This document shows positions 9,038-16,736 of a stretch of DNA of 64,000 nt, piece by piece. The stretch is from Pseudoclavibacter sp. AY1F1 (GTDB lineage Bacteria; Actinomycetota; Actinomycetes; Actinomycetales; Microbacteriaceae), in NCBI RefSeq assembly GCF_002931075.1, contig NZ_PSTQ01000003.1, forward strand, positions 310,001 through 374,000. Direction: 5' to 3'. The notes under the pieces were generated by a model that had not been told where the DNA came from, made no database searches, and saw only the letters and a list, made by a program, of their open reading frames with translations. The translations under genes were made by a program, and so were the position numbers. Position 1 is the first letter of the stretch. Each line of letters opens with the position of its first letter.

Positions 9038-10026
9038 GCCAAAACACCACGTCCCACGATGTACTGATCACGACTGCCTTTCTGAACCCCGGCGACGACG
9101 TCGACGCCCTGCTGCGTGGTTCCGGTCTGGCGACGCACCACGAACCCAACCTTGCGGCCCTCCCGGCTGCAGAGCGTCGTGCGCTCCTCGCCTCGACACG
9201 CGCCATCATCGCGGGAACACAACCGCTGACATCGAGCGATTTCGCCAGCGCCCCGAACCTGCAGATCGTTGTTCGGACGGGCGTCGGGTACGACAGTGTT
9301 GACGTTGCCGCAGCGACGAACCACGGCATTCCCGTGTGCGTCACGGCGGGCGCCAACCGCCAGGCCGTCGCCGAACACGTGTTCGCCCTCATGCTGGGGG
9401 TGGCCCGTCGCGTTCCGGAGAACATCACGAACCTGGCGTCTGGGAGCTGGCAGCAGCTCACCGGCCGGGAACTCCGCGGCGCGACGTTGGGTGTGCTGGG
9501 CCTTGGATCCATCGGAAAGGCCGTCGCCAAGATTGCCGCAGGTTTCGGAATGAATGTCATCGCCTACGACCCGTACTTCGACAACGCATTCGCGTCGGCA
9601 CACAACATTGCTCGTGCCGAACTTGACGATGTGCTGGCGCAGGCCGATTTTGTGACCTTGCACCTGTTTCTCGATGAATCGACGCGCAACCTGATCAACA
9701 CAGATCGCCTGCGCCACATGAAGAACGACGCGATCTTGGTGAACACGGCTCGTGGCGGCATCGTCGATGAGGTAGCCCTCGTCGAGGCTGTTCGCACCGG
9801 AGTGATTGGCGGTGCAGCTTTGGATGTCTTCGAGAAGGAGCCTCTGCCGGCAGACAGCGCGCTGCTCCACACACCTGGCATTCTGGCCACCACTCACGTC
9901 GCGGGTGCAACCCGCGAAGCTCGTGGCGAGTCTGGCCGTATGGCGGCCGCCAACGTCATCAGCGTGCTCACGGGCGGCGATGCGCAATTCGTGGTCAACC
10001 CAGCCTATAAAGAAGACGTCGCATGA
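9034..10026 (+). CDS. D-2-hydroxyacid dehydrogenase (NAD-binding)
   Basis: A 330-residue member of the D-isomer 2-hydroxyacid dehydrogenase family. The NAD motif GLGSIG is at residues 156-161. The catalytic Arg is in NTARGGIVDE, the Glu in DVFEKEPLP and the His in TTHVAGATREA, so the triad is complete. Homology extends along the whole length, as in phosphoglycerate or hydroxypyruvate/glyoxylate reductases. Here it may interconvert an aldonate and its 2-oxo acid. It starts at GTG, overlapping the previous stop by 4 bp, behind a strong AAGGAGG. The substrate is inferred from the neighbours. Confidence 0.88.
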   Translation: MSQNTTSHDVLITTAFLNPGDDVDALLRGSGLATHHEPNLAALPAAERRALLASTRAIIAGTQPLTSSDFASAPNLQIVVRTGVGYDSVDVAAATNHGIPVCVTAGANRQAVAEHVFALMLGVARRVPENITNLASGSWQQLTGRELRGATLGVLGLGSIGKAVAKIAAGFGMNVIAYDPYFDNAFASAHNIARAELDDVLAQADFVTLHLFLDESTRNLINTDRLRHMKNDAILVNTARGGIVDEVALVEAVRTGVIGGAALDVFEKEPLPADSALLHTPGILATTHVAGATREARGESGRMAAANVISVLTGGDAQFVVNPAYKEDVA

Positions 10027-10829
10027 TCGTTCAGACATCGGGGGGGCAGCTTCGGCTGGCAGCCAACCTCAAGTGGATGTTCACCGAATTGCCCTTCGAC
10101 GCACGATTCGACGCAGCTGCGGCCGCGGGATTCACCGGAGTCGAATTTGCATCCCCGTACGGCCTGCCCGCCGCACGCGTGCGAGACTTGCTGAATAACG
10201 CGGGCCTCACACAGGTGCTCATCAACACTCCTGGCGGCGCTGCCGGTTCCGCTACCGTCATGGGCGCGGCCTACGTGCCTGGCGCTCAGGACGTCTTCCG
10301 TGAGGGCGTCGAGCGGGCATTGCACTATGCCGATGCGCTCGGCAACCCCATCGTTCACGTGATGGCTGGACTATGCCCTGCGGATGCGGACCCAGAGCTT
10401 GCGTTTGCGACCTACGTCACGAACATTGGATGGGCCGCCTCTCAGGCGCGCGCCGCTGGGGTTCGCATCGTGCTCGAAGCGATCAACAAGCGCGAGCAGC
10501 CTGCATACGGTTTGGCTTCGATGGAAACGGCGGGAGCGGTAGCGCAAGCCGTTGGCCCTGACACCGTCGGCGTGCTGTTCGATGTGTACCACGCGCAGAC
10601 CGATCGCGGAAACGTCATCGAGCGGTTCGAACGGCTTGCCCCACTGGTCAGGCACGTGCAGATTGCAGACAACCCTGGCCGTGGTGAGCCAGGAACGGGC
10701 GAAATCGCGTACGAGCGCGTGCTCGCGCGGATCGCTGCCAGCGGCTACTCCGGATGGATTGGTTGCGAGTACGGTCCCGTCGGCGACACCGGAGAAGGCC
10801 TCAAGTGGATCGAAGGGATACGCCGGTGA
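10023..10829 (+). CDS. hydroxypyruvate isomerase-like TIM-barrel protein (OtnI type)
   Basis: A 268-residue sugar-phosphate isomerase/epimerase (AP-endonuclease 2-like barrel). Supporting segments are ANLKWMFTELPFDARFDAAA near the N terminus, LEAINKREQPAYGLAS with a likely metal-ligand Glu, LFDVYHAQTDRGN, VQIADNPGRGEPGTGEI and WIGCEYGP near the C terminus. This set is that of hydroxypyruvate isomerase and of 2-oxotetronate isomerase OtnI. The OtnK-like kinase and OtnC-like aldolase in the same operon favour conversion of a 2-oxo to a 3-oxo acid. It overlaps its upstream neighbour by ATGA and its downstream neighbour by GTGA. Confidence 0.85.
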   Translation: MIVQTSGGQLRLAANLKWMFTELPFDARFDAAAAAGFTGVEFASPYGLPAARVRDLLNNAGLTQVLINTPGGAAGSATVMGAAYVPGAQDVFREGVERALHYADALGNPIVHVMAGLCPADADPELAFATYVTNIGWAASQARAAGVRIVLEAINKREQPAYGLASMETAGAVAQAVGPDTVGVLFDVYHAQTDRGNVIERFERLAPLVRHVQIADNPGRGEPGTGEIAYERVLARIAASGYSGWIGCEYGPVGDTGEGLKWIEGIRR

Positions 10830-11494
10830 ACGACGTGAAGATCGCCCTGATCAGTGCAACACCGCTGGCAATTGCTCCGGCTGCAGCCGCCGTGAGCGCG
10901 GCAATTCCGAACAGCACGGTGTGGAATCTTCTCGATGACCGTCTGCTCGCCGATCTGAAGCAGCAGGGGGAGATGACGGAGCCGCTCGCGGCCCGCATGG
11001 ACATCCTCATCGAGTCCGCCCTCGCCGGCGGCGCTGACGGTGTCTTGCTGACGTGCTCTCAGTACGGCGTGCGCGCCGACCATCGCGACCCCGCAATCGA
11101 CGGTGTTGGCGTGTTCTCTGCGGACGGCCCGCTGTTCGAAAAGACCGTGTCGCTCGCGCCCGCCAATGTTCTTCTTGTGGCGTCTCTAGATTCGGCGGCT
11201 GCAGACAGCACCGTGCGCCTGCGCGCCGTCTTCGCCGCGGCAGGCACCACGACGAACATCCACTCCGTCGTGGTTCCCGCCGCGTCTGAACCGCTCGCCA
11301 CCCCTGAGTTGGCTGCTCACCTGGCTGCGGCTATCGCCGAGGTCTCGGAGGCCTACGACGTCGTCGTACTCGCCCAGTATTCGCTTGCCCCCGCTGCAGA
11401 AGCGCTCCGCGAGAACACCACCGTGCCCGTGCTTGACGGCCCGAGTGTTGCTGCAGCGCGTCTGCGCGACGTGATCGACGGATCACCACGATGA
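10826..11494 (+). CDS. Asp/Glu racemase-superfamily protein with one active-site Cys
   Basis: A 222-residue protein of the aspartate/glutamate/hydantoin racemase superfamily. The first catalytic Cys is in LLTCSQYG. At the place of the second, the sequence reads VVLAQYSLAP, so Gln stands where two-base racemases have Cys. Single-Cys members of the superfamily include decarboxylases and isomerases. The chosen start is the GTG that overlaps the previous stop by 4 bp; the ATG at 10754 would add residues from an antisense-like frame. In an acid-sugar operon it could epimerise, isomerise or decarboxylate an intermediate. The function is not known. Confidence 0.75.
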   Translation: MNDVKIALISATPLAIAPAAAAVSAAIPNSTVWNLLDDRLLADLKQQGEMTEPLAARMDILIESALAGGADGVLLTCSQYGVRADHRDPAIDGVGVFSADGPLFEKTVSLAPANVLLVASLDSAAADSTVRLRAVFAAAGTTTNIHSVVVPAASEPLATPELAAHLAAAIAEVSEAYDVVVLAQYSLAPAAEALRENTTVPVLDGPSVAAARLRDVIDGSPR

Positions 11495-12711
11495 TCGGCG
11501 TGATTGCTGATGATGTGACGGGCGCAACCGATGTGGCTGCAGCGTTCAGTCGCGAGGGCCTGCGAACACTGCTTGCGCTGAACGCAGAGGCTCCTGTCAC
11601 GGGAGATGCTGACGCGATCGTGATCGGTCTGAAGACCCGGTCGATCCCGGTGGCCGACGCTGTAGCGGCGAGCCTGGTGGCGTTGCGCACACTGCAAAAC
11701 GCTGGTGCCACGAGCTTTTACGTCAAGTACTGTTCGACCTTCGATTCAACGGACGAGGGCAACATCGGTCCCATCACGGAGGCCGTCGCGCAGGCTCTGG
11801 GAGTGTCGACAGTGGTGACGACCCCGGCGGCCCCGATCCACGGGCGTACCGTGGATGACGGCAATCTGTATGTCTTCGATGTTCCGCTGCACGAGACGCA
11901 CATGGCGCACCACCCGATCACGCCGATGCGTGACTCAAACCTCGTGTGCTTGCTCACCCCGCAGGTTCAGGGCTCGGTCTCGACCCTGCCGCTTTCTGCC
12001 GTTCGAGATGGAGTGGCCGCGGTGCGCGCCACGATCGCCGACGCCGAAAGGACAGGCGTGGCGCACACGATCGCAGACGCGGTTACCGACGCCGATCTTG
12101 CCGTCATCGCTGAGGCGGTAGACAGCGCCGTACTGACGGCCGGATCCGCCGGTCTGATCGGAGCCATTGCGGGGCGACAAGTCGCGTCAGGACGCACCGT
12201 TTCTGCGCCGCCAGTGGGACGCACCGCGATCATCGCGGGAAGCTGTTCAGGGCGGACGCTCGAGCAGATCGCCGCCTTCAAGAAAGCGGGTGGATCCTCG
12301 CATCGTGTCATCGCAGAACGGGGCCAGAGCGCAGCAGAGCTGGCTGAGGCGGCGTTGACGTGGTGGGACAACCAGCCCGCAGACACCTCTGCGCTGATCT
12401 ACTCCTCCGGATCGGCCGAAGAACGCAAGAACGAGCTCCCAGGGGCCGGTGAACTGTACGAACAGGTGGCCGGAATCGTCGCCGACGGCCTGGCTCAGCG
12501 CGGCGTTCAGCGAATGCTCATCGCCGGCGGCGAAACGTCGGGTGCTGTGATTCGCAAACTGGGAACAACCGTTGCTGTCGTCGGGGAGGAAGCCGCCGTA
12601 GGGGCTCCCTGGGTTCACGACGTTGCCCGAGACGTGCACCTCGTACTGAAGTCAGGGAACTTTGGCGACGTCGACATGTTTACCGATGTAGCTGGACGGC
12701 GCCAATCATGA
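11491..12711 (+). CDS. four-carbon acid-sugar kinase (DUF1537, OtnK/DtnK family)
   Basis: A complete 406-residue DUF1537 kinase. The N-terminal domain starts IGVIADDVTGATD, holding the substrate-binding DD-TGA motif, and continues with YCSTFDSTDEGNIG and TPAAPIHGRTV. The C-terminal nucleotide-binding domain includes IIAGSCSGRT and IAGGETSGAV. Characterised relatives phosphorylate 3-oxotetronate, threonate, erythronate or 3-oxo-isoapionate at the 4-hydroxyl with ATP. An OtnI-like isomerase upstream and an OtnC-like aldolase directly downstream match the 3-oxotetronate route. ATGA overlaps join it to both neighbours. Which acid it uses cannot be read from the sequence. Confidence 0.9.
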   Translation: MIGVIADDVTGATDVAAAFSREGLRTLLALNAEAPVTGDADAIVIGLKTRSIPVADAVAASLVALRTLQNAGATSFYVKYCSTFDSTDEGNIGPITEAVAQALGVSTVVTTPAAPIHGRTVDDGNLYVFDVPLHETHMAHHPITPMRDSNLVCLLTPQVQGSVSTLPLSAVRDGVAAVRATIADAERTGVAHTIADAVTDADLAVIAEAVDSAVLTAGSAGLIGAIAGRQVASGRTVSAPPVGRTAIIAGSCSGRTLEQIAAFKKAGGSSHRVIAERGQSAAELAEAALTWWDNQPADTSALIYSSGSAEERKNELPGAGELYEQVAGIVADGLAQRGVQRMLIAGGETSGAVIRKLGTTVAVVGEEAAVGAPWVHDVARDVHLVLKSGNFGDVDMFTDVAGRRQS

Positions 12712-13346
12712 TCGAGCTCCGTAAGACCGTCGAACGAGTTGCGCACTCGATCCACCGGCGCGGTCTCACCCACGGTCGCACGGGGAATCTGGCCGTGCGC
12801 GAAGGCGCCCGCATTCTGGTCACGCCGACCGGTGTGAGCCTGGCCGATGTCTCGGCCAATGATCTGTCTGTGCTCGATGCCGATGGACGCCATCTCGACG
12901 GCCCTCGACCGACCAAAGAGGCCTTCTTGCACCTTGCCGTGTTCCGGGCTCGTCCGGCGGCCCAAGCCATTGTGCACACGCACTCGGTACATGCCGCAGC
13001 GCTCGCCTGCCTGGCAGATCTTGATCACGATGAGCCACTCCCACCGCTGACGGCGTACTACGGGATGCGTGTTGCGCCGCTACAGCTGTTGCCCTACTTT
13101 GCGCCGGGAGATGAGGCGGCGACTTCTGCCGTTGAGCAGGCTGCCACGCTCTCGCACGCACTGCTATTGCGTAATCATGGGCCCGTGATAGCTGGCGTAG
13201 ATCTGGACTCCGCGCTGGATGCGCTCGAAGAACTCGAACACACCGCCCAGATCTTCTTCCTCACGTCCGGGATGCGCACGGCTCCCTTGACGGCGCAAAA
13301 CCTCGCTGCACTGCAGTCCCCGACCCCTCAGGAGCCCAACGCATGA
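12708..13346 (+). CDS. class II aldolase/adducin-family decarboxylase (OtnC type)
   Basis: A 212-residue class II aldolase. Likely zinc ligands are His90 and His92 (VHTHSVHAAAL) and His157 (LLLRNHGPVI), with catalytic Glu71 (RPTKEAFLH). This is the pattern of fuculose-phosphate aldolase and of 3-oxotetronate-4-phosphate decarboxylase OtnC. Directly after a DUF1537 kinase, decarboxylation of a phosphorylated 3-oxo acid is the likeliest role: a C4 acid would give dihydroxyacetone phosphate and a C5 acid a C4 ketose phosphate. It overlaps the kinase stop and the next start by 4 bp each. Cytoplasmic. Confidence 0.88.
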   Translation: MIELRKTVERVAHSIHRRGLTHGRTGNLAVREGARILVTPTGVSLADVSANDLSVLDADGRHLDGPRPTKEAFLHLAVFRARPAAQAIVHTHSVHAAALACLADLDHDEPLPPLTAYYGMRVAPLQLLPYFAPGDEAATSAVEQAATLSHALLLRNHGPVIAGVDLDSALDALEELEHTAQIFFLTSGMRTAPLTAQNLAALQSPTPQEPNA

Positions 13347-14017
13347 TCACCCTGTACAGCGGACTCGTCGTTCGACAGGCGCTCGTTGACGAACTGATCC
13401 CGGCGTTCGAGGCCGCGACCGGCGAGCGCATCGTGGCTACGTTTGAACCAACGACCGTGCTGCTCGAGAAGATCGCCGGCGGGGACCGCCCTGACCTCTT
13501 TTTGGGTGTCTCGTCCTCCGCGCATGAGCTCGCGGCTCAGGGGATTCTTGATGCCGACACCGTTGCAGACATCGCCGTGTCGGCCGTCGGATTCGCACGA
13601 CTGGCGCAGACACCCGCACCCTCGGAAGACACCGAAGAGGCGTTTCTCCAATACCTCCGTGAGTCTCGAGTGGCGTACACGCTCTCGGGCGCCAGCGGCA
13701 TCCATTTCATGAATGTGCTGCGTGAGCGGAACCTGCTCGATGCTGTCGACGAGCGTGCCGTGCGTTTCCCCGCAGGCCTCACCGTAGAAGCCGTGATTGA
13801 CGGTCGCGCAGACGTCGCGATCCAGCAGATAGCTGAGTTGCGTTCTGTGGAAGGTGAGCATGTGGTGGCTCCGATTCCGCACGCGCTGCAGTCGTACGGT
13901 GCCTTCGCGATCGGTGTGGGCGTGTCTGCCCCTGCATCCGCTCGGGCATTCTCGGCGACGCTCACTGAAGCGCGTGCGCAAGCGGCATTCGCAAGTGTTG
14001 GACTCAGCGCGCCATAA
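13343..14017 (+). CDS. ModA-like periplasmic-binding fold protein lacking a signal peptide
   Basis: A 224-residue protein that begins directly with the bilobed binding fold (MITLYSGLVVRQALVDELIP, then ATGERIVATFEPT, RPDLFLGVSS and DVAIQQIAEL), as in molybdate-type substrate-binding proteins. There is no signal peptide or lipobox, and the ATG overlaps the previous stop by 4 bp, so the protein should stay in the cytoplasm. No ABC permease or ATPase lies nearby. It may be a ligand sensor, a chaperone or an enzyme on this fold. The fold assignment is reasonable; the function is unknown. Confidence 0.72.
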   Translation: MITLYSGLVVRQALVDELIPAFEAATGERIVATFEPTTVLLEKIAGGDRPDLFLGVSSSAHELAAQGILDADTVADIAVSAVGFARLAQTPAPSEDTEEAFLQYLRESRVAYTLSGASGIHFMNVLRERNLLDAVDERAVRFPAGLTVEAVIDGRADVAIQQIAELRSVEGEHVVAPIPHALQSYGAFAIGVGVSAPASARAFSATLTEARAQAAFASVGLSAP

Positions 14018-14067
14018 GGCCTCACACTCACAACCTGCTGCGCCGACGCAGCGGAAAGTTAGGGATC

Positions 14068-15060
14068 ATGACGAAGAGAAAAGTGATTATCGACACTGAC
14101 ACGGGTGTTGACGACGCGCTGGCGATCATGTTGCTCGCCGCAGACCCTGAGGTGGAAATCCTTGCGGTGGTCAGCGTTTTCGGAAACTGCACGGGCGAAC
14201 GCGCAGCAGACAACGCTCGATACGTGCTCGACACGTGCGGGCGCAGCGATGTTCCGGTGTACCGCGGCAGCGATGTTCCGGTGAAGCAGGAGCTGCGTCT
14301 GAACCCGGGCATCCACGGCGAAGACGGATTCGGGAATACTGGATTGAGCCCCGAGGTTTCGGTTGCGACTGAGCCGAACGGCGTCGAAGTTGTGCTCGAT
14401 CTTGTGCGCGAGTACCCGGGAGAGATCGACTACCTCGCCATCGGCCCGCAGACGAACCTTGCTCGGGCCTTGGAGAGTGAACCGGATCTGGTGCAGAAGC
14501 TGCGCAGCACGACGATCGTTGGCACGCTGGGGCCTGCGCTTTACCGTGACACGGAACCGTGGGCTGATCGCCGCTTCCGCGTCTCGCGCGACCCCAATGT
14601 GACGTTCGACATCGACGCGGCTGAAGCAGTCGCCGCACACGAGGGCGATGTGACCTGGTGCGGCCCGTACGTGACTCGCCAGGCGCTCGTTCCGGAGAAC
14701 TTCTTCCTCGAGATCGCGGAGTCAACGGGGCACGCACCCGCCGGCCTGATCACCAAGATCAGTGCGGATTACGCAGGCTTCTACAGTCGCTCCTACCCGC
14801 AGCCGGACGATGAGCGCGTCATGGGGATCAACGACAGCATGGCCGTCGCGGCACTCCTGCGCCCTGATCTGATCACGGCTTCTGTGCAGCGCCCATTGCA
14901 GACGTTCCAGGATCCGGCGACGGGTGATCGCTACCTGGCCGGCGTGCATGCCGTGAAGGATGACCCCCGTCCGCGGCACCGCGTCGTGGTGGATATGGAC
15001 TTTGACGGCGTACTGGAGATGATCGGCGAAACCCTGCGCCGCCCACTGCCCTGGCGTTGA
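14068..15060 (+). CDS. nucleoside hydrolase (IunH/Rih superfamily)
   Basis: A 330-residue nucleoside N-ribohydrolase-fold protein that should release a base and a free pentose. The calcium motif DTDTGVDDA is at residues 9-17; the usual Pro is Thr. The C-terminal metal Asp256 follows Asn255 (GINDSMAVAALL), where the classical Crithidia enzyme has catalytic His241-Asp242, so a different proton donor or substrate is likely. It lies 50 bp after the acid-sugar genes on the same strand and precedes a clear terminator, so it is probably the last gene of that operon. The start is ATG; AGGGATC lies close upstream. Confidence 0.88.
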   Translation: MTKRKVIIDTDTGVDDALAIMLLAADPEVEILAVVSVFGNCTGERAADNARYVLDTCGRSDVPVYRGSDVPVKQELRLNPGIHGEDGFGNTGLSPEVSVATEPNGVEVVLDLVREYPGEIDYLAIGPQTNLARALESEPDLVQKLRSTTIVGTLGPALYRDTEPWADRRFRVSRDPNVTFDIDAAEAVAAHEGDVTWCGPYVTRQALVPENFFLEIAESTGHAPAGLITKISADYAGFYSRSYPQPDDERVMGINDSMAVAALLRPDLITASVQRPLQTFQDPATGDRYLAGVHAVKDDPRPRHRVVVDMDFDGVLEMIGETLRRPLPWR

Positions 15061-15072
15061 CGCGGAACAAGG

Positions 15073-15104
15073 ATGCCCCTGAACTCACGCGAGTTCAGGG
15101 GCAT
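15073..15104 (+). terminator. hairpin terminator after the acid-sugar/nucleoside hydrolase operon
   Basis: The 14-bp perfect arms 15073-15086 and 15091-15104 surround a 4-base ACGC loop, followed by TTCTCT. It starts 12 bp after the nucleoside hydrolase stop and lies between convergent genes, so it may also stop leftward transcripts. Confidence 0.85.
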
Positions 15105-15113
15105 TTCTCTGTG

Positions 15114-15149
15114 TCCTGGTCCTGGTCCTGGTCCTGGTCCTGGTCCTGG
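15114..15149. repeat. TCCTGG hexanucleotide tandem repeat (6 copies)
   Basis: Six perfect TCCTGG units are followed by a degenerating tail (TGCTTGTCCTAGTCCTCG) that runs over the stop codon and last codons of the cytidine deaminase on the other strand. The tract sits between the operon terminator and that gene. Its unit length of 6 would not shift a frame, but copy number may vary between strains. Confidence 0.9.
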
Positions 15150-15157
15150 TGCTTGTC

Positions 15158-15577
15158 CTAGTCCTCGTACGAGCGCGCGCGGATCCACGGCATGGGCAGC
15201 AGTTCCACGGGCGCCGCTGCGGCAACAACACCGTCACCCGTGTCGATGAGCGTACGAAGGTCGTGACCAAACTTCGGGATCAGTTCACGGCACACGCCAC
15301 ACGGGTTGATGACGTGGGGAACATCGTCAACTCCGAGTCCGACGGAAACGATTGTGGTGATGGCTTCCTCGCCGCCGATTTTCGCATTGGCGACCGCGCT
15401 GCTCTCTGCACACACCTTGACGCGCGGGGTGGCGAGGCTCACGCCGAGATACACGGCGCCCGAGACGCCGCGTGCGGCGGCGGCAACCCGCACGGTGCTC
15501 GGATCGTGCACGCGCGAGAGGAGGGCGGACGCGGCCTCGATGAGTTCCGCATCTGAGGGAAGGAGTTCGTGAGTCAT
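15158..15577 (-). CDS. cdd: cytidine deaminase-family protein
   Basis: A 139-residue zinc-dependent nucleoside deaminase. The zinc ligands and catalytic Glu are Cys56-Ala-Glu58 (VCAESSAVANA) and Cys93/Cys96 (NPCGVCREL), the cytidine/blasticidin S deaminase pattern. It would deaminate cytidine or a related nucleoside. It lies downstream of a nucleoside hydrolase gene on the same strand, separated by a strong hairpin that may end or attenuate transcription. AAGAAAGGTACGGA precedes the ATG. The C-terminal codons run into the hexanucleotide repeat, so the tail may vary between strains. Confidence 0.87.
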   Translation of the reverse strand: MTHELLPSDAELIEAASALLSRVHDPSTVRVAAAARGVSGAVYLGVSLATPRVKVCAESSAVANAKIGGEEAITTIVSVGLGVDDVPHVINPCGVCRELIPKFGHDLRTLIDTGDGVVAAAAPVELLPMPWIRARSYED

Positions 15578-15608
15578 TCCGTACCTTTCTTAGTTACACG
15601 GGACAAGA

Positions 15609-15655
15609 GCGAAAGCCTTCGACTGTGGAGAAGATCCACGGCCGAAGGCTTTCGC
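15609..15655 (-). terminator. long hairpin between the second nucleoside hydrolase and cdd
   Basis: Arms 15609-15621 (GCGAAAGCCTTCG) and 15643-15655 are perfect inverted copies, with a further GTGGA/TCCAC pairing in the loop. It follows the nucleoside hydrolase stop on the - strand and precedes cdd, so it may terminate or attenuate the transcript. Confidence 0.75.
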
Positions 15656-15688
15656 AGCTGGCCACACTCGGGGGTGCAGCGGTCCGTT

Positions 15689-16648
15689 TTACTCGTTGCT
15701 GGTTCCGAATGCGGTGACGGCCTCGACGAGCGCATCCGCGACGGCCGCCGCGTCGATGTCCATCAGCACGTCAACGTTGGGAACGCCACCCCAGCGGTCA
15801 ACCATCTGGACGACGGTCTGGCCGCGGGTGTGCTTGCCGTCCAGCTCAACGTCGACGCGCAGGTGACGCGCCTCAAACCAGCTCGGGTTGATGGCGTAAG
15901 CGATGCATGGGACATCGTTGAGGTGCATGCCCTCGCTCTTCCACTCGGGCATCTCAGTGGTGTCTTGGTGACGGTCGGGGTACCCGATCATTTCGCACAG
16001 TGCGCGGCCCATAGGTGAACCTGACGCCCACAGCTTCTCGACCCGGTCGGGGGTGACCGAGAACTTGCGGCACACGTCAAGACCAACTTGTGTGAGCTTC
16101 GCACCCGACTGCACGACGATTTCGGCAGCTTCAGGATCGTTGAAGATGTTCGCGCTGGCCACGGGCGAGGCGTTGCCCCACGTGAGCGCTGCCCCACCCA
16201 TGTAGATGATGCGGCGAACGTTCTCAGCGAACTTCGGCTCTAGCGAGATCGCGAGAGCAACGTTTGTGAGAGGCGCGAGCGCCATGATGCTGATCTCGCC
16301 CGGTTTTGACATGACGAGGTCGATCATGTTCTGCACGGCCTCGGTAGGGCCGTCGGTGCCGGGGGCCGGATCGGGGTATTCCCAGTACCCAACACCGCTC
16401 GGACGGTGAATATGCTCGGCGAAGTTCGGCTCTCCAACGAGCGGGCGGGGAGCGCCCACCCAGATCGGTAGCTCGACGCGACCCGACAGGTGCGTGATCT
16501 TTCGTGCGTTGGCGGTTGCCTTCTGGACGTTGACGTTTCCGAAGACGGTTGTGAGTGCCTCGACGTGGAACTTGTCCGTTGCGAGCGCCCAGAACAGCGC
16601 TCCGGCGTCGTCGATGCCGGGGTCAGTGTCGATGATGAAACGTTCCAT
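15689..16648 (-). CDS. nucleoside hydrolase, second paralogue
   Basis: A 319-residue nucleoside hydrolase-fold protein, distant from the one at 14068. The N-terminal calcium motif DTDPGIDDA is at residues 7-15. Asn244-Asp245 (LNDVPCIAYAINP) stands at the usual His-Asp position, the same substitution as in its neighbour. It follows the MHS transporter gene on the - strand and precedes cdd, suggesting an uptake-and-cleavage set. The start is the ATG giving MERFIIDTDPG; a longer upstream frame reads into low-quality Cys/Ser-rich sequence and is rejected. Confidence 0.88.
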   Translation of the reverse strand: MERFIIDTDPGIDDAGALFWALATDKFHVEALTTVFGNVNVQKATANARKITHLSGRVELPIWVGAPRPLVGEPNFAEHIHRPSGVGYWEYPDPAPGTDGPTEAVQNMIDLVMSKPGEISIMALAPLTNVALAISLEPKFAENVRRIIYMGGAALTWGNASPVASANIFNDPEAAEIVVQSGAKLTQVGLDVCRKFSVTPDRVEKLWASGSPMGRALCEMIGYPDRHQDTTEMPEWKSEGMHLNDVPCIAYAINPSWFEARHLRVDVELDGKHTRGQTVVQMVDRWGGVPNVDVLMDIDAAAVADALVEAVTAFGTSNE

Positions 16649-16692
16649 GATTCCGTTCTTTGTGTGGTGCCTGTATCTGTGGGGAAGCCTCT

Positions 16693-16723
16693 GCGGCACC
16701 ACCGACGCAGCCGACGGTGCCGC
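16693..16723 (-). terminator. possible hairpin between transporter and nucleoside hydrolase genes
   Basis: GCGGCACC (16693-16700) and GGTGCCGC (16716-16723) can pair over a 15-base loop just after the transporter stop on the - strand. There is no T-rich tail, so it could equally be a processing or stability element. Confidence 0.4.
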
Positions 16724-16736
16724 GCAGAGTGTCGAA

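Noticed and set aside
15114-15149. Possible CRISPR or origin iterons in the TCCTGG array
   Set aside because: Hexamer units with no spacers, no cas genes and no replication gene nearby.
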